DNA of 24,380 nucleotides from a virus. Below the pieces are notes generated by a model that ran no database searches, was not told where the DNA came from, and was given only the letters and a program-made list of their open reading frames with translations. Location: positions 1 through 24,380 of the IMG/VR virus record IMGVR_UViG_3300031918_000147, one strand, 5' to 3'. The stretch's first letter is position 1. Every line of letters starts with the position of its first letter. A program made the position numbers and the translations under genes. This document shows, in pieces, positions 5,531 through 13,827 of the stretch.

Positions 5531-6765
5531 AAAAGATTGTTTCAGACATTGCACGGTCTAAGGCGAACGGAACCCTTACACCGGAACAAGAAGCAGCCTA
5601 TTCCATCTTAGATGAGAGCTTTGAAAAAGCTTTTGCCGAAGAAGGCATAGAACGCAAAAACCAAATTGATGGCATTATCGCCAAACTTGCCGAAGTAGAA
5701 TCGGGTGCCGCAACCGCAGCCGTAGTACGTGCCTTAGCTCAAAAGGTTGATGACGTGGAAGCCAATTCCCGCAAGTCCTTCACGGCTGACGAATCCTATC
5801 GCCTGAAAAGAGCGTTGGAAGGTAAGAAAACCGAAATCATGGCCGTCATTCGTGAAAAAGGTCAAGCATGGGGCTTGGAGTTCAAGGCCAAACGTGCGGC
5901 CTCTGCAATGATGCAGACCTCGACCATCGTAACTGGTGCCGTAGCTATTAATACGGACAACGTATTTGATGACTTGGAACTGACCGTTATCCGTTACCCG
6001 GCCAATTTCGTAGGTGATGCTATCAACAGCCGCCAAGTATCGAAGGTTCCTTATTCCTTGAAGTGGAAAGAACAGAAAGCCGTTAGTGATGGAGTCGTTA
6101 CAACCGTTGCTGAAGGCACTACGAAACCTCTTGTAGACTTCGCATTTGATTGGCATTACGCTTACCGTTTGAAATATGCAGGCCGTATCGAATTTACCGA
6201 AGAAACCGAAATCGACTTTGAACAACTGACGATGGACGTTATCGATATGTTTGAATCTGAAGTCCTTCGTGCTTACAACGATGGCCTGTTGGCTTTGATT
6301 CTTGCATGGGCACCCGCATACGCAGGCACAGCCTTGGACGGAACAATCAAGAACCCAAACATGATGAACGTGGTCAAGGCAGGTCAATTGGACGTTGCTA
6401 TGGACAATTACACGGCTGACGTTGTGTTCATGAACCCCGCTGATTACGCTGCAACCCAGAACATGCAGAACGTGAATGGTGATCCTATCTTTATCCCTGA
6501 TAACGTCCTGTTCCCCGGTCTTCGTTTATTCGTTACAAACAAGATGACAGCAGGCACTATCCTGTTGGGTGAAGGTGGCATCATCAAGGAACAACACGGC
6601 CCGTTCATTCTCCGTTCAGGTCAATACGGCACACAGTTCATTGAAAACGAAAAAACGATCATCGGCGAAATCTTCTCCGTTGTGAAACTTCCTACCCTCG
6701 CATCTAAAGGATGGGTTAAACTGACCGTTGCTACCGTTCTGGACGCATTAAAACTGCCAGAATGA
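5527..6765 (+). CDS. major capsid protein (HK97 fold)
   Basis: This 412-aa protein follows the protease directly, as in HK97. Residues 1 to about 125 are charged, helical and alanine-rich, fitting the delta or scaffolding domain removed by the protease. The rest has HK97-fold features: a pair of strands with AINSRQVSKVPYSLKWKEQKA, the P-domain region with RIEFTEETEIDFEQLTMDVIDMFESEVLRAYNDGLLALI, and a C-terminal part with FMNPADYAATQNMQNVNGDP and FVTNKMTAGTILLGEG. Codons favour CGT, ACC and GGC, more than in the tape measure gene, as expected for the most abundant virion protein. It starts by ATGA overlap with the protease stop, and its own stop overlaps the next start. Confidence 0.92.
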   Translation: MKKIVSDIARSKANGTLTPEQEAAYSILDESFEKAFAEEGIERKNQIDGIIAKLAEVESGAATAAVVRALAQKVDDVEANSRKSFTADESYRLKRALEGKKTEIMAVIREKGQAWGLEFKAKRAASAMMQTSTIVTGAVAINTDNVFDDLELTVIRYPANFVGDAINSRQVSKVPYSLKWKEQKAVSDGVVTTVAEGTTKPLVDFAFDWHYAYRLKYAGRIEFTEETEIDFEQLTMDVIDMFESEVLRAYNDGLLALILAWAPAYAGTALDGTIKNPNMMNVVKAGQLDVAMDNYTADVVFMNPADYAATQNMQNVNGDPIFIPDNVLFPGLRLFVTNKMTAGTILLGEGGIIKEQHGPFILRSGQYGTQFIENEKTIIGEIFSVVKLPTLASKGWVKLTVATVLDALKLPE

Positions 6766-6968
6766 ACCTAGTTTGGACACCTCAAAGCGGAAAGGATGGT
6801 AAAGTGATAGGCGGTGAAAATATCGCTGCCTATCTCATTGCCAAAGGTTCAGCCGTTGACCTTGACGCTGAAAGGCAAGAGATTGATGCAATGGTTCAAG
6901 AGGCAGGTAACGCTCCATCGGTATCCAAAACATATAAAGTTAAACCAACTAAAAAGAAAAAGAAATGA
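6762..6968 (+). CDS. small head-region protein, 68 aa, unknown
   Basis: It begins by ATGA overlap with the capsid stop and ends by ATGA overlap with the next gene. The 68-aa product has a polar N-terminal half (WTPQSGKDGKVIGGENIAAYLIAKG), an acidic helix (VDLDAERQEIDAMVQEA) and a very basic tail ending KPTKKKKK. There is no signal peptide or membrane segment. The position after the capsid gene would fit a minor head or decoration-related protein, and the Lys tail could touch DNA or an acidic partner. I do not recognise a family. Confidence 0.65.
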   Translation: MNLVWTPQSGKDGKVIGGENIAAYLIAKGSAVDLDAERQEIDAMVQEAGNAPSVSKTYKVKPTKKKKK

Positions 6969-7390
6969 AAAAGTATATTTTATTGCTTATCGCTTGTCTG
7001 TCCTTCGGGGTAGCAAGTGCCCAATTGAGTGATGCAAACCTGTACTACGGTTACACGGGACTTCCTACCGACACCGTATCTTGGTCACGTCCTTGGTCAA
7101 AAACCATCGTTCCGAACGCCACCTTTACCTTGTACTACGATGCGTTGGTGAAGATTACCGAAGTAGCCGCTTCTGCCCAAACCGCTGTTCTGTGGCAAGG
7201 ACGCAAGTTCGACACCGATACTTGGAGTACAATTACTACGGTAAACTACAAGGGCACGGGTGCTGACACTTCCATCTATTTTACACAGGTAACGACCAAA
7301 CAATTCTATAATCAATACAGATTATTGGTAACGCCTACCACTACGGGAAAAGTTAAGATTACCTACCTGAAAGCATACTTCAGGAAATGA
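6965..7390 (+). CDS. secreted beta-rich protein in the head operon, 141 aa
   Basis: Residues 1-20 (MKKYILLLIACLSFGVASAQ) form a clear Sec signal peptide: two lysines, a hydrophobic core, and an ASA-Q cleavage site after residue 19. A lipobox-like LIAC at 8-11 comes too early to be convincing. The mature part of about 120 residues is rich in Thr, Tyr and Ser and in alternating hydrophobic residues, typical of a beta sandwich (for example YDALVKITEV and YRLLVTPTTTGKVKITYLKAYFRK). It lies in the head operon between the capsid and connector genes, with ATGA overlap on both sides. A head protein would normally not be exported, so it might act at the host envelope, for example in superinfection exclusion, or be a decoration protein that has gained a signal. 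Confidence 0.8.
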   Translation: MKKYILLLIACLSFGVASAQLSDANLYYGYTGLPTDTVSWSRPWSKTIVPNATFTLYYDALVKITEVAASAQTAVLWQGRKFDTDTWSTITTVNYKGTGADTSIYFTQVTTKQFYNQYRLLVTPTTTGKVKITYLKAYFRK

Positions 7391-7893
7391 TTACAGACCC
7401 CACATATTTTGTTGCAGACCTGCATATCGAGAATGCAACAGTAGGTCATTTTGATAATGCCGAATTGTCGAAAGCTGCAGAGCTTACCCGTCAGATCGCT
7501 ATTTATGAACCTGAACTGTTGAAACTGATTCTTGGTGCAACGCTGTACGCTGAATACCTGGTAGGTGGAACACAATGGGATGCTTTTAAAGCTAAGATTG
7601 CCGATGCCACCAACAAGGTTTCACCGATTACAAACTATGTGTTCTTTAATTATTGGCCTACATTCTGCATACAATCAACCATGGCGGGTGCTGTTATCTC
7701 TAAAACAGAGAACAGCATCACGCTCTCGGTGGCTGATAAACAGCGCATGGTATGGAACCGTATGCGTCGGTTACTGATTGATGTTTTTGATTGGATGGAC
7801 GAAAACCGTACCGATTACGAACATGATGACGTGACTCTTGACACTACGAACTGGGAGAATTTAACCACTTATATGAACTGGGCAGGATTATGA
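7387..7893 (+). CDS. probable head-tail connector (adaptor) protein
   Basis: The 168-aa product is mostly helical and follows the capsid block, where the gp6-like adaptor that binds under the portal is found. Typical features are the early helix region AAELTRQIAIYEPELLKLILGATLYAEYL (about 30-60), a middle part with NYVFFNYWPTFCIQSTMAGAV, and the C-terminal helix KQRMVWNRMRRLLIDVFDWMDEN. Similar helical proteins in this position are common in Bacteroidota phages. It starts and stops by ATGA overlap with its neighbours. The structural role is inferred from gene order and helical build, not from an active-site motif. Confidence 0.65.
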   Translation: MITDPTYFVADLHIENATVGHFDNAELSKAAELTRQIAIYEPELLKLILGATLYAEYLVGGTQWDAFKAKIADATNKVSPITNYVFFNYWPTFCIQSTMAGAVISKTENSITLSVADKQRMVWNRMRRLLIDVFDWMDENRTDYEHDDVTLDTTNWENLTTYMNWAGL

Positions 7894-8450
7894 TTCAAGA
7901 CCTGTTTGCTAATTTGCTACCACGTATAAACGCAAAGTTTAAGGACATTACGTTTATTACGAATGAAGAGGGTAAAATCCTTATCAATGAGGATGGTAAA
8001 CTGTTTCAGTTGCCGATTACGCAGAACACGTTCAACCTGAATTGTAAGTTTTCCTCACCGACCGAGTTTGTTAGTGAGCTAACCCAATGGAACAATAACC
8101 CCATACAAGCCAAGTACCCCGCACTGTTCATTAATTCAATGACCGTAGAGGAGTCCTTTGACCTGGTTACGATTGGTGAACTGGTTCTGGTCACACACTC
8201 CGACCCGAAATGGAACACCAAAAAACGGGATGCCTACTCCTTCAAACCGATACTGAATAACATCTATCGGTTTCTGGATGAAGGCATCAAAGAATCGCAG
8301 GATTTTTGTTACTCGGACTTTCCACAGTCGCACTCCATAAAGTTTCATTACTTCTACGGACGTTCTGGATTGTACGGTGGCGAGGCGAACACGTTTAACG
8401 ACCACTGCGATGCAATAGAGATTAAGAATCTAAAATTACGAATATTCTAA
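7890..8450 (+). CDS. probable neck or tail-terminator protein, 186 aa
   Basis: It lies between the connector gene and the tail tube gene, where head-closure and tail-terminator proteins are encoded. The protein is mixed alpha and beta. Conserved-looking stretches are NNPIQAKYPALFINSMTVEE, GELVLVTHSDPKWNTKKRDAYSFKPIL (about 93-122) and the end CDAIEIKNLKLRIF. Tail terminators cap the tail tube and fix its final length. The start overlaps the previous stop by ATGA, and the next gene begins 11 bases after the stop. The exact neck role cannot be told from sequence alone. Confidence 0.6.
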   Translation: MIQDLFANLLPRINAKFKDITFITNEEGKILINEDGKLFQLPITQNTFNLNCKFSSPTEFVSELTQWNNNPIQAKYPALFINSMTVEESFDLVTIGELVLVTHSDPKWNTKKRDAYSFKPILNNIYRFLDEGIKESQDFCYSDFPQSHSIKFHYFYGRSGLYGGEANTFNDHCDAIEIKNLKLRIF

Positions 8451-8461
8451 ACTAAACAAAA

Positions 8462-9454
8462 ATGGCAAAAGATTATGGTGCTGATCTATTAACTCAGCAA
8501 ACAAACAACACGGGATGGTCAGACAATGGCATCCTAATGGGTAAAATAGTAGGCATGATTCTTATGCCTAAATCCCTGCTTATTGCAGCTTCGGACTACG
8601 CAAGTACCACGGCTTTGGTAACCAAACTTCAAGAGCTAAGCACAGCGGTAAAATCCTCACGTATTTATCCGTTCCTTGGCCCGAACTCTATTGCTGACTT
8701 GACGGACGGAACTCCTGAAATCACACTCGAAGAATCTGGCTACGGCTTAATGATGGGTCAAACCATTAAGAAACGTATGCTGACTATTCGTACCGCCAAC
8801 AACGGCCAGGACTTGAACCAAAAATTGTACTCCTTCAACGGAAACAAATCTTTGGCCGTGGTTCTTTACGATGCCACCGGAAATCTGTATTTTGAACGCT
8901 CTGGAACATCCATAAAAGGTTCAGGGGTTCAGATGTTGGTCGATCAAACAAAACTGCCTTCTGGCGGTTCAAGCGCAGCTGTTCAGAACGTGAAGCTCAT
9001 CTTTGACGATGAAAACGTGTACATGAACGCAGACCGCTTCTTTGTATTTCCTTTGGGAAGTGCATTCTTAGCTTTGAACCGTCTTTCGGACGTTCTGCAC
9101 GGTATCCATAATGTCAAACTCCGTTTGATTTCTGCCACCACTACCGCTATCACGGTTGAGGCTTTAAGGGCTGACGACCTTAGGAACATGGCCGATGCTG
9201 ATATGTACGGAACCGCTCCACTAGCTATGCAGCCCAGTGCATGGCTTGCAGTGCTTGATTCATCCGGTGCCCCGATTACTCTTTCGGGCGTCACCATAAA
9301 CACCCTGAAACAGTTTGTACTTGCGAACGCCGCTTTTGCAACCGCCCCGCATTCTATAAGTATGCAAACCTCCGCCGCTCTGAAAGTCTTGAATGTAGGT
9401 TCAGCCACCACCGGAGGTTATGAATCCAACACAATCACGGCAACACCTGCATAA
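8462..9454 (+). CDS. major tail (tube) protein, probable
   Basis: The 330-aa product begins after an A-rich leader (ACTAAACAAAA). It is rich in Ala, Thr, Leu and Gly, with long beta-forming stretches such as SLAVVLYDATGNLYFERSGTSIKGSG and DENVYMNADRFFVFPLGSAFLALN. The place between neck genes and tape measure is that of the tail tube protein, which stacks in rings round the tape measure to form the non-contractile tail. The last 80 residues (about 250-330) form a Thr/Ala-rich extra domain that could be exposed on the tail surface, like the Ig-like additions of other tube proteins. It has no sheath-like partner gene, which fits a siphovirus. Confidence 0.7.
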   Translation: MAKDYGADLLTQQTNNTGWSDNGILMGKIVGMILMPKSLLIAASDYASTTALVTKLQELSTAVKSSRIYPFLGPNSIADLTDGTPEITLEESGYGLMMGQTIKKRMLTIRTANNGQDLNQKLYSFNGNKSLAVVLYDATGNLYFERSGTSIKGSGVQMLVDQTKLPSGGSSAAVQNVKLIFDDENVYMNADRFFVFPLGSAFLALNRLSDVLHGIHNVKLRLISATTTAITVEALRADDLRNMADADMYGTAPLAMQPSAWLAVLDSSGAPITLSGVTINTLKQFVLANAAFATAPHSISMQTSAALKVLNVGSATTGGYESNTITATPA

Positions 9455-9664
9455 ATGGATGAATATGTAAGAACACTCTCTGGATCAATTTCCAGAGAGT
9501 TTCTCACGGCCAAAGGAATGACGTGGGAAAAATTCAACAAAGACGGTGGGTATATTCATTTGACGGAAGATCAGAAACTTGAATTTTGGAACGCAACGCA
9601 TGAACCTACTGCAATACCGAAACAAGACAGCCAGCCTAAGAGCAAACTTAATCCCTTGGATTGA
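9455..9664 (+). CDS. small tail-region protein, 69 aa, unknown
   Basis: The ATG follows the tail tube stop directly (TAA-ATG). The 69-aa product has an N-terminal half with IS.EFLTAKGMTWEKFNKDGGYIHLTEDQKLEFWNA-type charged and aromatic pattern, and a polar tail ending QPKSKLNPLD. The place after the tube gene is where the first tail assembly chaperone is often found, but the protein is shorter than usual for that role. It overlaps the next gene by 65 bases in a +1 frame. Confidence 0.6.
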   Translation: MDEYVRTLSGSISREFLTAKGMTWEKFNKDGGYIHLTEDQKLEFWNATHEPTAIPKQDSQPKSKLNPLD

Positions 9665-10034
9665 GGAAATACTTAAAGGATTTGACAAGGAAATTGTTAA
9701 ACTTATTCAGGAACAATTAACAGAAGGGAAAAGGGGGGACGGTACACTGATGCCCCCTTATTCCTATCTGACCGTTCAAAGTAGAAAGGATGCAGGCCGT
9801 CCCGTTAAAGGTCCACGCATTTCATTGATCGAGTACGGTGACTTTTGGCAGTCGATGTTTTCGTATGTGGGTCAAGGAATGATTGAGGTGGGGTCAAAAG
9901 ACTGGAAAGAGTCAATGTTGGTCAAAGAATACAACCCAAACATCTTTTTAATCTCGAAAACACAGATGCAACACCTCGCATCACTTGTAAGACCTAAATT
10001 AGACGCTAAAATCAAGCAACATTACGCACAATGA
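9600..10034 (+). CDS. tail-region protein, 144 aa, unknown
   Basis: The frame is open from a TTG at 9579, but the first ATG at 9600 is chosen. This still gives a 65-base overlap with the previous gene. The product starts with a helix-forming part (SLRANLIPWIEEILKGFDKEIVKLIQEQL) and continues with GDGTLMPPYSYLTVQSRKDAGRPV, a DFWQSMF strand region and YNPNIFLISKTQMQHLASLV. Size and position between tube and tape measure resemble minor tail or joining proteins. I do not recognise a family with confidence. It overlaps the next gene by ATGA. Confidence 0.65.
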   Translation: MNLLQYRNKTASLRANLIPWIEEILKGFDKEIVKLIQEQLTEGKRGDGTLMPPYSYLTVQSRKDAGRPVKGPRISLIEYGDFWQSMFSYVGQGMIEVGSKDWKESMLVKEYNPNIFLISKTQMQHLASLVRPKLDAKIKQHYAQ

Positions 10035-10699
10035 TTAAGAACGTACTCGAACGCATTAAAACCTCACTACAAGGCTTAAAACACGGTTTTTCGGCCTTTA
10101 TTGACCGTTTATGGCTTCGTAACGTCAAAACACAGTGTGAATCCATCACTTGGGGCGATTATATGAAGGTAATTTGTTACGACCGCTTTAAGTTGATGCT
10201 AAAAACGAATATTTATACACCAAAACGCATAGTTATAAAAGGCTTCGCTATGCTTTTGGAGGACTACAATACGATTACTACCAATGTTTCCGTCCGTGTG
10301 AATGAGGAGAAACGCACCTCTGCACAGCGTTTGAGCCATAGACATCGGATAATATTCGCCTGTTACACGTCCATGCGTTTTCATGATGAACCGTATATCC
10401 GTCAGACTTTATGCAATTACATGGTTATAGGGGAATCGGATGACAGATTGACAGCATTAAATAAGTGTATTGCAGTCCTGAAGGGCTTGGATATGCAGAT
10501 AACTAGTTTACAGGTACATAACGACTATAAAAAGCCGATGATGGCCGATTACGAAAAGGAACGGCAGATTTTAAGCCAATACCAAGGCTATAACATCCCT
10601 TCGACCATAACGATGTCGGAATACGCTATACTTCAAAACCTTTACAGGGAACACGTTGAGAATTTAAAAAAGCAGCACGATGGAACAAGGAATCATTGA
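10031..10699 (+). CDS. probable tail assembly chaperone, 222 aa
   Basis: The gene lies directly before the tape measure, the usual place of tail assembly chaperones that coat the tape measure during tail building. The protein is basic and helical, with SITWGDYMKVICYDRFKLML early on and a C-terminal helix SEYAILQNLYREHVENLKKQHDG. Codons 211-214 (10661-10672) read AAT TTA AAA AAG, which gives two in-frame slippery heptamers (T TTA AAA and A AAA AAG). A -1 shift would replace the last residues with a different short tail and stop at 10705-10707, so no large fusion protein arises. It overlaps the tape measure start by 20 bases. The chaperone role is inferred from position. Confidence 0.55.
   Translation: MIKNVLERIKTSLQGLKHGFSAFIDRLWLRNVKTQCESITWGDYMKVICYDRFKLMLKTNIYTPKRIVIKGFAMLLEDYNTITTNVSVRVNEEKRTSAQRLSHRHRIIFACYTSMRFHDEPYIRQTLCNYMVIGESDDRLTALNKCIAVLKGLDMQITSLQVHNDYKKPMMADYEKERQILSQYQGYNIPSTITMSEYAILQNLYREHVENLKKQHDGTRNH
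10663..10672 (+). other. tandem slippery sequence TTTAAAAAAG before the tape measure
   Basis: In the zero frame of the upstream gene this run contains T TTA AAA and A AAA AAG, both classic -1 slippery heptamers. It lies only eight bases before the tape measure ATG, so the A-rich run may equally serve as the leader for that start. Confidence 0.4.
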
Positions 10700-13600
10700 T
10701 AATGTAGTAGACCCGAAAGCGATTAAGCAGGTCGAAGATTTGACCGTCAAGCTGAATGCCGCACTTGCCGTAATGGAGAAGATTGCCACGACTTCAAAAG
10801 GCGGTAAAGCCTCTAATACGAACCAAGAAACCAAAGCCATGTCGGAATTAGCCACCGCACAACAAAAGGTTATCGCTTTAGAATCACAATTAGAGCAGGC
10901 AAAGATTAAAGCCACCAAGGTAACGCAGGCCAAGGTTCGCATGACAATAGAGGATAAGGTCGCACTTGACTCTCTTAACAACACCGTCAAATTAAATGCG
11001 ATTGCTACAAGTCAATTCGTATCGGCAACCGAAAGGCTGATTGCAGCACAGAAACTCGCAGCAATAGCCGCACAAGAAGCAGGACTGAAATATGGTATTC
11101 AGTCCAAGGAATTTATGGCTGCATCCACGCACTCTAACAAGTTGGCAAAGGAATTAACTACCTTGACACAGGCATCAGGCAACATGGGACGTGCAGGCAT
11201 GAATAACGCCTATAATTCCACCTTCCAATTAACGCAGGTAATGCGTGAACTTCCCAACTTTGCTATTGACGCAAGAATTGGGTTTATGTCCCTGTCGAAT
11301 AACTTGCCGATGTTGGCCGATGGGTTCAAGCAGTTGTCTAATTCGGTTGATGCAGCGGGGAAGAAATTAGGAAATGCAGGTGCTTTGAAGGTTATGCTTA
11401 AATCGTTGCTTTCCTTGAATACTGTAATGATTATTGCCGTTACACTTATGACTTTGTACGGTGATAAGGTTGTGGATATGTTTAAGAAAATGTTCACAGG
11501 CGAAAAGGCCGCAGGATCGTTGGCTAAACGTATGGAAGTTTTGAACGGAGTGATGAAAGACAAATCAGTTAGTTCTAAAATATCCGACCTATACGAACTT
11601 GGGATTATTCTAAATAAGGCAAAAGAAGGAACTTACGACCATACGGCGGCACTTGAAAAATATAATGAAGTAATGGGCAACACCTACGGAAATGTCAAGA
11701 CCGTTGACGAAGCACTTTTAATCTATACCTCACATACGAATGATTACATCAATGCGGAAATAGCAAAGGCCGCAGCCTCAAAGGTTTTAGGGGATACGGT
11801 GGATGCCTCACTTAAAAAGAATATGCTTTTACGTCAGATTCAAGGGATTGACGGATATAAGGATATTGCACCTATTTTCAATAATATCGTCAAGGGTGCA
11901 GGGAAAAGCAAGGAAGGAATTGAGGCGTTGGGGACGGCTTTGGACTTTATGATTAAAGAACAAGCAACAGGCAGAGAAGGAACAGGATTAAAACCGTTTG
12001 ACCCGAAAGAGTTTGAAAAGATGGGGCCAGTTGTAAATAAGTATATTACTGAATTATACAAAATCAAGGCACTTAATGGAGGTATGAATTTTATCCAATT
12101 CATAAAAGATATTCAGGAACAAGATCAGGCTTTATTAAATGCAAGAATAACGGCAAAATCCTTTCTAGATGAAGTGTCTAAAGCATTAACAAAAGCAAAA
12201 CCATTAAAAGAAACCGTTGTCCAAACCGCCAAAGAAATATCAGTCGCACGGGATTACTACGATCAAAAACGTGGACAGATCGTAGAAGAGCTTTCAAAGA
12301 TTGAACTAAAGGCGAATAAAACAACCGAAGATGGTGTTTTAAACAGCTACGAAGATAGGGCAAAGGCAGTAAGCGAATATTACCTTATTACCAAAACATT
12401 GGCTGAATCCGATTTGAGCGTAGCCGAATCGACCGCAAATCAAAAAGCTGCTATTGATAAATCAAAGATTGATTCCGAACAGGCACGGAATTTAGCTCTA
12501 TACAACGGTAAAAAGATAACCCTTGATGAATTTAACAAATCGGAATCCGACTATGCGGATGCCTCTGAAAATATCAATCAAAACCTTATAGCGCACTTAG
12601 AAGAAGCAAAAGACAAATACAATAAAGCGATTTATGACGGTGAGCGTAAACTTAGCGCAGACCTTTACAAAGTTAGGGTTGACAGCTATGCCGACGAAGT
12701 AAAACTTTTGGACGTTTCCCTACAAGCACAGGACAAATTAATAGAACAATACAAGCGCAAGCAAAAGGTTGAGATTGAAACAAAATCGACCGTTGATATT
12801 CTTGCTGAACTTTTCGGATACCAAAAGGATAATTCGCTCAAAATTATTCAAATAGAGCATGAGGCCGACACTGAATCGCTACAAAACAAACTTGGTACGA
12901 TTAATTTAAAATTAATAGCGGTTAAAAAAGGTTCTGAGGATGAAAAACAGCTACTTTTGGATAAGGCACAGGCTGAAAAGAAAATAACAGACGAATCCGC
13001 AGATTATGAAATAAAGACAGCCGAAGCCGTTGCCGCAAAAAAAGCATCCCTACAAGAAGAAACAAAAAAAACTTTAAAGGATGCCGCCAACGCTTTATGG
13101 GAATCGTATTGGAAAATTCAGGAAAACAATTTAGACAAGGAGGAAAAGAAAAATAGCGATTTCTATAAATCAGAATTGGATAGTAACCAAGAGCTGTACG
13201 ACAACAAATTAATCAGTCAAGAAACCTACGAAGGCAATAAGAAAGACCTTGAAGCGGAACAGGTTAAAGCGGAAGATGATATTGAAAAGAAGCGCAAGGA
13301 AAACGAAAAGACCAAGTTTTTAACCGAACAAGCTGTTGCTTTGGGAAAAGTTATATTTTCTACCGCTGTCGGTGTTATGGAATACGCCTCAAATCCATTA
13401 ACCGCCGCTTTAGTTCCGTGGCTTATCGCTTTGGGTACGGCTCAATCGGCTGCTATTATCGCACAGTCCATCCCATATTTTGAACACGGTGGTATAACAG
13501 ACAAAGACGGAAACATTATAGTGAACGAAAGACGCAGGGAATTGGTTGTTGAACCGTCAGGAAAAGCCTACATACCGCAAACGGACGGTGCTACGATGCT

Positions 13601-13826
13601 TAATGTCCCGAAAGGTACACAAATCTACCCCGATGCCTCTATAATGAACAATGAGGCCATAAATAGGGCTATAATGGTAAGCACGGGAAACAATGTCGAT
13701 TTTACCGATTTACGCAAGGATTTACACGTTCTGACTAATGAAGTCAAGAAGTTGAAATCCGAACCGTCAAAATCCCTATCTTTGATGGAACAGATTAAAA
13801 TTGCCGAACGCCTAAAACTGAATTGA
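10680..13826 (+). CDS. tape measure protein, 1048 aa
   Basis: This is the longest gene, placed after the tail tube and chaperone candidates. The N-terminal 200 residues are Ala/Lys-rich helices. A hydrophobic segment at about 240-262 (SLLSLNTVMIIAVTLMTLYG) can cross a membrane, and a long charged coiled coil runs from about 500 to 890. A second hydrophobic stretch lies at about 905-932. Next comes the tape-measure tail motif YFEHGGITDKDGNIIVNERR with VEPSGKAYIPQTDG and MLNVPKGTQIYPD. The protein lies inside the tail tube, sets its length and is ejected with DNA. At the known rate of about 0.15 nm per residue, a tail of roughly 150 nm is expected. It overlaps the previous gene by 20 bases. Confidence 0.92.
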   Translation: MEQGIIDNVVDPKAIKQVEDLTVKLNAALAVMEKIATTSKGGKASNTNQETKAMSELATAQQKVIALESQLEQAKIKATKVTQAKVRMTIEDKVALDSLNNTVKLNAIATSQFVSATERLIAAQKLAAIAAQEAGLKYGIQSKEFMAASTHSNKLAKELTTLTQASGNMGRAGMNNAYNSTFQLTQVMRELPNFAIDARIGFMSLSNNLPMLADGFKQLSNSVDAAGKKLGNAGALKVMLKSLLSLNTVMIIAVTLMTLYGDKVVDMFKKMFTGEKAAGSLAKRMEVLNGVMKDKSVSSKISDLYELGIILNKAKEGTYDHTAALEKYNEVMGNTYGNVKTVDEALLIYTSHTNDYINAEIAKAAASKVLGDTVDASLKKNMLLRQIQGIDGYKDIAPIFNNIVKGAGKSKEGIEALGTALDFMIKEQATGREGTGLKPFDPKEFEKMGPVVNKYITELYKIKALNGGMNFIQFIKDIQEQDQALLNARITAKSFLDEVSKALTKAKPLKETVVQTAKEISVARDYYDQKRGQIVEELSKIELKANKTTEDGVLNSYEDRAKAVSEYYLITKTLAESDLSVAESTANQKAAIDKSKIDSEQARNLALYNGKKITLDEFNKSESDYADASENINQNLIAHLEEAKDKYNKAIYDGERKLSADLYKVRVDSYADEVKLLDVSLQAQDKLIEQYKRKQKVEIETKSTVDILAELFGYQKDNSLKIIQIEHEADTESLQNKLGTINLKLIAVKKGSEDEKQLLLDKAQAEKKITDESADYEIKTAEAVAAKKASLQEETKKTLKDAANALWESYWKIQENNLDKEEKKNSDFYKSELDSNQELYDNKLISQETYEGNKKDLEAEQVKAEDDIEKKRKENEKTKFLTEQAVALGKVIFSTAVGVMEYASNPLTAALVPWLIALGTAQSAAIIAQSIPYFEHGGITDKDGNIIVNERRRELVVEPSGKAYIPQTDGATMLNVPKGTQIYPDASIMNNEAINRAIMVSTGNNVDFTDLRKDLHVLTNEVKKLKSEPSKSLSLMEQIKIAERLKLN

Positions 13827-13827
13827 T

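Noticed and set aside
5734-6387. 217-aa open frame on the minus strand opposite the capsid gene
   Set aside because: It is a shadow of the codon-biased capsid gene, with Cys- and His-rich low-quality sequence and no promoter.
7097-7315. Minus-strand and alternative-frame ORFs of 60-90 codons inside head, tail and fibre genes
   Set aside because: They lie inside well-supported genes, lack domains and leaders, and have composition expected of frame shadows.
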